Below, in pieces: positions 10,215-16,913 of a DNA stretch of 19,324 bases (the first letter of the stretch is position 1; each line of letters opens with the position of its first letter). The stretch comes from Trachipleistophora hominis (lineage: Eukaryota; Microsporidia; Pleistophoridae). Location of the stretch: assembly GCA_000316135.1 (NCBI GenBank), contig JH994100.1:92544-111867 (forward strand). Direction: 5' to 3'. The translations under genes were made by a program, and so were the position numbers. Below the pieces are notes generated by a model. It was not told the origin of the DNA and searched no databases. It saw only the letters and a program-made list of their open reading frames with translations.

Positions 10215-10298
10215 CAATATTAAGATATAATGTTAATATAAAATCTATAGATTATACAATATTAATATATAATGTTAATATAAAATCTATATACTGAT
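10215..10298. repeat. two copies of a 42-bp direct repeat
   Basis: CAATATTAAGATATAATGTT with its continuation (10215-10256) is repeated with few changes at 10257-10298. Each copy contains ATAATGTTAATATAAAATCT. It lies about 200 bases upstream of the proteasome start and is almost purely A/T. Confidence 0.75.
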
Positions 10299-10697
10299 AT
10301 TGACATACAAATATTTGTTTTCTAATTTCCATTCCATCATGTTAAACTCAATTTGAGATTCTTCCATGAACCACCGGCCAATAGATATTGTCAATTACAA
10401 CGGACCAGATGAGCACTGTTTTAACGTTTGCTTAGGTTCTCTAAGAATATAAAAATTAATTGTTATGAGGTGTAGAACTAAATAAAGATCCTTTTAGCAA
10501 AAGAAACATAAAATAAATCTTTAAAATGATTCATTACGTATAATTCCTATTCTTTCTTTCAGTGTTTATTTCCTTAGTCTTAAAATCATCTGTGCTGTTT
10601 TATTAGATCAATGTAAAGAATTATAAAATACAAAGGACGTCCTTTATTAAACCAGAAAACGAGAACAATAGAGAAAAGAGATAATAAGGTATAACCC

Positions 10698-10838
10698 TAT
10701 TATAATATAAATATAGTATAAAGATATTATAATGATAATATAATATAGTCTAACCTACTATAATAACAACATAATATATTATAAATATAGTATAACTATA
10801 TATTAATGATATTATAAATATATTAATGATAATATAGA
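10698..10838. other. nearly pure A/T tract
   Basis: About 140 bases composed almost entirely of A and T with recurring TATAATATA, AAATATAGTATA and TATTAATGATAAT words. Such tracts unwind easily and occur at replication origins and centromeres in other eukaryotes; nothing here proves such a role. Confidence 0.4.
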
Positions 10839-11467
10839 GCTGTCTCTACACATGTAATAGCTTATACTTACAAAACAACAAGTAAATGATTTAATAGTCT
10901 TAATGTTGTATTTGATTGTCACTCACATTTAAAATATAAACCTAGAAATACATTCATAAGAATATTTTACATTACATCAATGTAGTAATTATTAACACGT
11001 CTAACTCTACTGTAGAACCAGTTAAATACATCAAATGTATTTTTACAATATAGAAAGGAATTAAGGAGGAATACTAGAATGAGAACATTGAACAACCATA
11101 GATTAATACGAAGAAGAGTGCGTTATAAAGGTATACAAACAAACATACTTTAAATACGCGTGATTGTAAGAATATAACAGGTCATTCTCAACGTTTCCTA
11201 AAGGTAACAACGTTAATTGATATAACCAACCCTTTAAACATTCTAAAGGCCTACACAGGCCATGAGAGACCCTTTAGATCAGAACGATAAGCCTATTAAG
11301 TTATAATGAATATTAATGTTAAATAAACCAACCATTCGTAGATAGTATGGTAAAAACTACATTAATAAAAAACATTTACTTTAATACTCCTATACCGTAG
11401 AATGCTATGGTAAGAATTAAAAAATATTTTTAACTAAACCAAACCTTAAGAGGTGTACAACTCGTAT

Positions 11468-11488
11468 GACAGGGTTATGAGCAACCAG
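11468..11488. repeat. dispersed 21-bp repeat, copy B
   Basis: Second copy of the element at 7815-7835, same orientation, one mismatch (G for A at position 12). Followed by CCGTTCAAAC. Confidence 0.6.
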
Positions 11489-11711
11489 CCGTTCAAACGT
11501 ACAGATAGTAAGACTTGTTTGTTGTAAAAGACTTTTAACCATAAGTTTTCTTCGTATGTTTTGTTGTTAATAATACATCCTTATAAATATACTAGTAAAT
11601 GTATAAGAACCAGTGTTTAATCATCGTATATTACCAATCTTTAATTATAAATGTTGGGCCGATACATGTTGCAATATAAGGGGTATTTATTTAAGTGATT
11701 AAATAGAGGAG

Positions 11712-11728
11712 GTTGGCTCCGGGCCAAC
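11712..11728. other. GC-rich hairpin in AT-rich DNA
   Basis: GTTGGC, loop TCCGG, GCCAAC: a perfect 6-bp stem with four G/C pairs. No T-run follows and no gene ends nearby, so it is not called a terminator. Confidence 0.45.
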
Positions 11729-12362
11729 AATAAACGTAGTTAGTGCATGTTTAAGACTTTAATATTTACTTAGCAGCACAGATTGATTATCGTACACATT
11801 TAAATTATTACAAATGTTTAATTTGTTTAGGCATTACAAGTATTTAAATGAAGAATGTTACACTGCAGACAAAGTGTAGGATATTTAAATAAAACAGAAC
11901 AATAATATTCTACGACAGTGTAATATTAAAAATTCAGTCTTTTTGTGTTTTAATTAATGATGGACCTTTTATGACAGACAAGTCTTACTTTCTTTAAATT
12001 ATGTAATGATATTGATCATCCTTATCTTCATTCGTAAATATCCTTTTCAATCCACTAAATATTTTTCTAAGTTAAGGTTACTTTAACAATCACAATTATC
12101 TATCATTACATTTTTACATAACAACACTATTATTACCTTTTTAAAACTTCTCCCTATAAGAAATCCTTCCTAAGTTTTATCCTGATGAAATATATTGATA
12201 CTCCTTTTTAAAACATCTCCCAAAATTATATTCAACCCCCATAAGACATTCTCCCCAAACTTTATTCTCTCTGAAACATTTACCCTAAATTTTATCCTCC
12301 CCAAATTATATTATTATATTCAATCCTCACCCTAAAAGATCCATCTGTACCCCCCTCCTCAA

Positions 12363-12460
12363 ACTTCATCCCCCAGACTTCATCCTCCCAAACTTCATCT
12401 CCCAAACTTCATCCCCTCGAACTTCATCCCCCCAAACTTCATCCCCCCAAACTTATCCAT
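12363..12460. repeat. C-rich 15-bp minisatellite, seven units, abutting the helicase start
   Basis: ACTTCATC or its last variant ACTTATCC occurs at 12363, 12377, 12392, 12406, 12421, 12436 and 12451, spaced 14 or 15 bases, with CCCCCCAA-type linkers. The last unit ends about 20 bases before the ATG, so the array occupies the promoter. The strand is almost free of G, giving a strong C/G strand asymmetry. Confidence 0.9.
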
Positions 12461-12462
12461 CA

Positions 12463-12480
12463 TATTTTTTTGTGCCCTCA
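12463..12480 (+). promoter_or_regulatory. T-tract and CCC motif just upstream of the helicase start
   Basis: TATTTTTTTGTGCCCTCA immediately precedes ATG 12481, with CCC at 12475-12477. The GCCCTCA-ATG arrangement closely resembles GCCCTTC-ATG at the second ATG of HSP90 (16914), supporting a shared start-proximal signal. Confidence 0.45.
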
Positions 12481-15075
12481 ATGCATAAAATGAAAATAAA
12501 TTCAATCAACATAACCTTCCCATTCAAGCCGTACCCTGCACAGATCCTCACATGCTCTAAAATCATAGACTGCCTAAAAAACAAAAAAACGGGCATTATA
12601 GAATCACCAACAGGCACCGGCAAGAGCATCGCCATTTTGTGCGCAGTGCTTGCCTGGCACGCAACCAACAGGAGCACACGCATTTTTATCTGTTCAAGAA
12701 CGCATAAACAGCTTGACCAGCTGGTAGCGCAGCTCAGAGCAACGGCGTATGCACCGAAGGTGTGCGTGCTGGCGAGCAGACGGGCGCTGTGCCTGAACAA
12801 GCAGGCGCTGAAGGGCGATGTGAACGCCTCGTGCAGAGACCTGGTGAAGAAGGGCGAGTGCCGGTACTTTATGGGCAAGGAGCGTCTTGCGAAGAGCATT
12901 GGAGATGTGCATGACATTGAGGAGCTACGACAGGCTGGCGAGAGATGCACCGGCTGCCCGTACTACGCGTCACGGATGCTCTCTGAGGATGCTGCGATCA
13001 CGTTCATGCCGTACAACTACGTTGTGGACCCGATGGTGCGCCGTACGATGGGCATCGAGCTGAAGGACAGCGTGGTGATTGTGGACGAGGCCCACAATAT
13101 TGAGGACGCGTGCCGGTCTGCAGGTTCGATCGAGCTCACCAACGATACGATTGATATCATGCTCAAGGAGCTTGTGGGCGTGTACAGACGCGTTGAAGAG
13201 TACCGGGAGGACCTGGTCGTGCTCAACTACTTCCTGCGCAAGATGCGCGGGCTGTCTGACGTGAAGATGACGCGCAGCAGCGCAGACAGCGAGTGCGCGT
13301 GTTTCAAGGGCGACGAGATTGTGCAGCATCTTGCGCACAAGGAGGTTGTGCCTGAGCTCATCGCAAGGATGCGCATGAATGCGCTGTTCAAGAAGAACGA
13401 GGATCTTAAAGACGCGTTTTCTCTCGTGTTCCTGCAAACGATGGAGAGCCTCGTGTCGGTGCTTATGCTGGTGTTCAGCGGCAAGGCGCGTTCGTATGCA
13501 CTGATCGTGAAGGGCGCGCCCAGCGCGCCCTCCCTCAATTTCATGCTGCTCGATGCCGACGTAATGTTCAACGCAGTTGTCCAGCACGTGCACGCACTTG
13601 TGGTGCTGTCAGGCACGCTTACACCGTTCAGTGCGGTTGAGAATGAGCTCAACCACCATTTCACGTATTCTCTTGTTGCGCCTGCCGTTGCACAGCATAC
13701 GTTCTGTGCAACTATTCTTAGGAATGCGCGTACTGGTGGTGATATGCTTGGCACGTACGCGTATGCTGAGTGTCTGGAGTATGTTGATGAGGTGATTGAT
13801 GTTATTTATGGGGTTAGTGGGTGTGTGCAGGGGGGTGGTACTGTTGTATTCTTGCCTTCTTATCATGCTGTTAATAAGGTGGTTAGTAGAATGCGGAGCA
13901 GGGGGACTAATGCGGGTGGTAGTACGGTGGGTGGTGTGATGGGGTTGAGTGGTGTGATGGGTGGTAGGACAGAGGGTAGGAATACGATGAGTAATATCAA
14001 CGATAAGAACATAAATAATGTAAATAATATAAATAATAGAAATTTAAATAATTTAAACAATATCAACGATAAGAATATAAATAATGTAAATACTAGAAAT
14101 TTAAATAATTTAAATAATAGAAATTCAAACAATATCAACGATAAAAGAACGAATAGCATTTTTAGTAATAAAATACAAAAAAATATTAAAATACAGGGCA
14201 ATACATTAAGAACGGCCTTTCAAAATAGATCAGAAATAAAAAACGGTAATAACTGTATAGACAACGTATTCATAGAAACAAACGATAAGAACTTCAGCAA
14301 AGTGTTCGCACAATACAAGAAACACCCCAATCCTATCCTGCTGGCAGTGTACCGTGGCAAGGCATCAGAAGGAACAGACTTCAAAGACAAGCTAGCACGT
14401 GCTGTAATACTGGTGGGCATGCCCTGTCCTAACATAAAAGAGATAGGAGTTGAGCTGATGCGCAATCATAGACCGGGCTGGTACGAGAATCAAATATTTA
14501 AGGCGGTTAACCAGGCGATAGGACGGTGTGTTAGGCATAGAATGGATTGGGGAGGGGTTTTTCTGGTGGATGTGCGGTATCGGAGAGATAAGGACAGGCT
14601 TTGTGGATGGTGTAGGGATAGAATGGTGTATGGAGAGTATTTTGGGGATGTTGTGGATGATTTTAGAGAGTTTGTGGGGAGGATGAAGGAGATGGACAGG
14701 AATAGAAGTAGTATGGAGGGTGGTAGGAAGAGTTTAATGAGTGGTGGGGAGAATGGTAAGGAGGGTTGTAATGAAAATGGTAAAGAGGATTGTAGGGAGA
14801 GTGGTAAGGAGGGTTGTAATGAAAATGGTAAAGAGGGTTGTAGGGAGAACGGTAGAGGGAACAATTTAGAGAATAGTAAAAAAAATAATTTAGAGAACAA
14901 TCCTGTGAATAATAAGGAAAATGATGGTAATAACACCATCATCACTAAAAATGCTGCCATTAAAGAACAAACGTATCTAAAAAATGATAATTTTATAGAA
15001 AGAGAGTACAAAAATAGAAAGAATACGTGTGATGAAGAAGGAACAGTAAAGAAAACACGTATAGATGAACAGTAG
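12481..15075 (+). CDS. RTEL1: RTEL1-like Fe-S (XPD/FANCJ family) DNA helicase
   Basis: An 864-residue superfamily 2 helicase, 5'-3' polarity in this family, which unwinds D-loops, telomeric loops and G-quadruplexes. Motifs in order: FPFKPYPAQ (13-21, Q-like), Walker A SPTGTGKS (42-49), Ia SRTHKQLDQL (72-81), four Fe-S cysteines Cys104, Cys118, Cys127 and Cys159, DEAH box VIVDEAH (199-205), SGTLTPFS (377-384), FLPSY (457-461), YRGKASEGTDF (624-634), and motif VI QAIGRCVRHR (678-687). PKVCVLASR before the first cysteine and the FMPYNYVVD stretch favour RTEL1 over FANCJ, CHL1 or XPD. Between FLPSY and YRGKASEG there is a Gly- then Asn-rich insertion (about 475-600) built from NINDKNINNVN repeats; the C-terminus has octapeptide repeats (757-793) and an Asn/Lys-rich tail. 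No PIP box or harmonin-like domains are recognisable. The ATG at 12481 is the first in frame; ATG 12490 is an alternative. The frame opens earlier with GTG, not expected as a start here. Confidence 0.9.
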   Translation: MHKMKINSINITFPFKPYPAQILTCSKIIDCLKNKKTGIIESPTGTGKSIAILCAVLAWHATNRSTRIFICSRTHKQLDQLVAQLRATAYAPKVCVLASRRALCLNKQALKGDVNASCRDLVKKGECRYFMGKERLAKSIGDVHDIEELRQAGERCTGCPYYASRMLSEDAAITFMPYNYVVDPMVRRTMGIELKDSVVIVDEAHNIEDACRSAGSIELTNDTIDIMLKELVGVYRRVEEYREDLVVLNYFLRKMRGLSDVKMTRSSADSECACFKGDEIVQHLAHKEVVPELIARMRMNALFKKNEDLKDAFSLVFLQTMESLVSVLMLVFSGKARSYALIVKGAPSAPSLNFMLLDADVMFNAVVQHVHALVVLSGTLTPFSAVENELNHHFTYSLVAPAVAQHTFCATILRNARTGGDMLGTYAYAECLEYVDEVIDVIYGVSGCVQGGGTVVFLPSYHAVNKVVSRMRSRGTNAGGSTVGGVMGLSGVMGGRTEGRNTMSNINDKNINNVNNINNRNLNNLNNINDKNINNVNTRNLNNLNNRNSNNINDKRTNSIFSNKIQKNIKIQGNTLRTAFQNRSEIKNGNNCIDNVFIETNDKNFSKVFAQYKKHPNPILLAVYRGKASEGTDFKDKLARAVILVGMPCPNIKEIGVELMRNHRPGWYENQIFKAVNQAIGRCVRHRMDWGGVFLVDVRYRRDKDRLCGWCRDRMVYGEYFGDVVDDFREFVGRMKEMDRNRSSMEGGRKSLMSGGENGKEGCNENGKEDCRESGKEGCNENGKEGCRENGRGNNLENSKKNNLENNPVNNKENDGNNTIITKNAAIKEQTYLKNDNFIEREYKNRKNTCDEEGTVKKTRIDEQ
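13993..14145 (+). repeat. in-frame AT-rich repeat inside the helicase (Asn-rich insertion)
   Basis: AATATCAACGATAA recurs at 13993, 14059 and 14131 (spacings 66 and 72, multiples of three), with TAAATAATGTAAAT and GAAATTTAAATAATTTAAA words between. It encodes NINDKNINNVN- and NRNLNNLN-type units. Reading frame is kept throughout. Confidence 0.85.
14749..14844 (+). repeat. four in-frame 24-bp repeats at the helicase C-terminus
   Basis: Four 24-base units encode ENGKEGCN, ENGKEDCR, ESGKEGCN and ENGKEGCR (residues 757-788), followed by a decayed fifth, ENGRG. Units alternate GTAAT and GTAGG ends, so the array probably grew by duplication of a 48-base pair of units. Confidence 0.88.
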
Positions 15076-15201
15076 AAATTGTCTACGTATAATACGGCAA
15101 GTAGAACTAAGATTAATCACATGATTAAGGTGTATAATACAAGGAATGAGAGGAATAGACTTAATTAAATTTTATAATTAAGGATATTCTTACGATATTC
15201 G

Positions 15202-15222
15202 TAATAATAAAAAGAGAACTCG
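15202..15222. repeat. dispersed repeat in the 3' flank of the helicase gene
   Basis: AATAATAAAAAGAGAACTCG (with a T before it) matches 20 of 21 bases at 19304-19324, in the 3' flank of HSP90. In both places AGGATATT occurs upstream (15181; 19264). The right-hand copy is cut by the window end. Confidence 0.5.
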
Positions 15223-15523
15223 CAAGCTGATTGGTTAATTGGAGAAAAAAATAGAAAATTATTATTTCACATTACTATTGATAGGTTACATGTTGTTATG
15301 AAGTTCTTATCTTCTGAAACTCACTCAGTAGTCATTTAAGATCGATGTTTAGATTAATTGTTTGATGCCGGCAGAAGATTAATTTTCTAATTCCTATCGA
15401 AAGATATTGATCAACAAGAAATGAATAGAAACGATAAAGTTTTAGGGTAATTAAAGAATATATAAACGTACTCACATCCATTCAAACTTTTCGTTTTATA
15501 AACGGAATAATGCAGCTAGTATT

Positions 15524-15585
15524 ATGATAGAAGAACATTCTTATTCTTTATGTAATGATAGAAGAACATTCTTATTCTCTACGTA
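15524..15585. repeat. 31-bp tandem duplication with heat-shock-element-like cores
   Basis: Two units, 15524-15554 and 15555-15585, differ at two positions. Each contains AGAACATTCT (15532-15541 and 15563-15572), which fits nGAAnnTTCn. They lie 1.3 kb upstream of HSP90, so a regulatory link is only a possibility. Confidence 0.75.
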
Positions 15586-16370
15586 ATTATAAATAAACTA
15601 TTAATTTAACATTACATCATGTGTATTAAACGTATTATATTCTCCACATGATAACATAAATATTTATTTAAGGCCTCTATGATTAAAACCAATCACCTAT
15701 CATGGTAAATCTTAAACGTTACTAAGCAATAAAAGAAAGTAACACTGCCATACGTACAAGTCTATGATTAAAGTGATTGAATGTATTACGTGTTATTTAC
15801 TCTTTAATGAGAATGTTAGTAATCTATAAGTAATCCTATGAATGTTAATGCTCTCAAAGTAATCATCGTTTATTATTGATGTATTCAATTCTTTCTACTC
15901 TTTACATTGCAACCAATATTATAACGATGTATAGAACGTTAGAGTTAGTGTATAATAAGAATAAAATACAAAATTAAGATTGGAATGATCGTTTTAGATC
16001 TAACAAGCATTTTATAACACGTACAGATCTAACGTAATAATACATGTGAAAAATAATTGTAATAACATCATTATAGATACTATAACATTGCATATTCTCT
16101 GTTATAGATGTATTATGGTAATAATGTACGTACTATCATGGCTAATAGAAGTGTTTATAACATTTTTTGTGAGTGTTTAGCACTCTTTACGTAGTTTAAT
16201 AGTTGTAAGGAGGTTAGTCTTGTTTTTACGTGTTTTATTGGATGTATAGGAAATAAGTGATTGAATTGATTGAGTTGGATGTATTGGTTGCACTGGTTGA
16301 ATTGGAAATATAGGAAATAAGTGATTGCACGTAAAGGAATAGTACGATGAATTGCACGAGGATGATTTAT

Positions 16371-16400
16371 AAAATGATATAAAATGATATCGAATGATAT
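16371..16400. repeat. decamer tandem repeat, three clear units
   Basis: AAAATGATAT, AAAATGATAT and CGAATGATAT follow each other; more decayed 10-base units may continue to about 16440. Confidence 0.6.
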
Positions 16401-16610
16401 AGAACAGTATGAGAATTATATTAGAATTGTATAGAAATTAAGATAAAACGTAGAAGAGAGAAAATGTATTATTGGTACTATAACTTAAATATAAGTTATA
16501 GAATGTATTACGTATAAAGAATATGTGGTGTAATAGAATATAATGATACCAATTAAAGATTTAATGTGATTATAATACTTCTAATAATACAAATAAAAGA
16601 CATAAATACC

Positions 16611-16812
16611 AATTTATAATATTAACATCCAATTTTAACATCATATCTCTAATAACAATCTATAATATTAACATCAAATCTAACATATAATCTCTAATAA
16701 CAATTTATAATATTAACATGCAATTTTAACATCATATCTCTAATAACAATTTACAATACTAACATGCAATTTTAACATCATATCTCTAATAACAATTTAT
16801 AATACTAACCTC
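16611..16812. repeat. 46-bp minisatellite, about 4.4 copies, upstream of HSP90
   Basis: Units start AATTTATAATATTAACAT or a close variant at 16611, 16657, 16702, 16748 and 16794 (periods 46, 45, 46, 46), each continuing with CAATTTTAACATCATATCTC and TAATAAC. The last is partial. The array ends about 90 bases before the HSP90 start codon. Confidence 0.92.
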
Positions 16813-16886
16813 TAACCACTAATACTATCACTACCAACGTATTACCCGTTTGTGTGTTCTCTTTCACTTTTCTAGAATTTCTAAAC

Positions 16887-16913
16887 TATAAAAGCAAAAA
16901 AATTATGCCCTTC
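16887..16913 (+). promoter_or_regulatory. TATA-like box and CCC motif at the HSP90 start
   Basis: TATAAAA at 16887-16893 lies 11 bases before ATG 16905 and 20 before ATG 16914. GCCCTTC stands between the two ATGs. If the CCC motif must be upstream of the start, as at the other genes, the second ATG would be the real one. A TCTAGAATTTCTA dyad lies just before the TATA box. Confidence 0.4.

Larger units (their letters stand above)
10299..12350. other. AT-rich intergenic stretch, no supported gene
   Basis: About 2 kb. It contains a nearly pure A/T tract (10698-10838), copy B of the dispersed 21-bp repeat (11468-11488), a GC hairpin (11712-11728), and from about 12150 a pyrimidine-rich stretch that looks like a decayed form of the minisatellite that follows. 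No protein frame with an ATG and gene-like composition was seen. Confidence 0.55.
15076..16610. other. AT-rich intergenic stretch, no supported gene
   Basis: About 1.5 kb without a credible protein frame. It contains one copy of a dispersed 3'-flank repeat (15181-15222), a 31-bp duplication with HSE-like cores (15524-15585), two copies of TATAGGAAATAAGTGATTG 64 bases apart (16245 and 16309) and a short decamer array (16371-16400). Confidence 0.55.

Noticed and set aside
9849..10217. 122-codon minus frame overlapping the proteasome 5' end
   Set aside because: Opens with TTG, different frame from the recognised proteasome subunit, and its basic Arg-rich C-terminal part is a frame-shifted reading of that gene.
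11079..11153. 24-residue Arg-rich ATG frame resembling a small basic ribosomal protein such as eL41
   Set aside because: The sequence does not match eL41 beyond being short and basic, and it lies in background-composition DNA.
11400..11505. possible tRNA because of a GTTCAAAC word
   Set aside because: The T-stem closing pair would be G-G, there is no A-box and no cloverleaf can be drawn.
13863..14201. 112-codon Leu/Phe-rich minus frame that looks like a membrane protein
   Set aside because: Antisense of the Asn-rich coding repeats of the helicase (AAT/AAC read as ATT/GTT and similar in the shifted frame).
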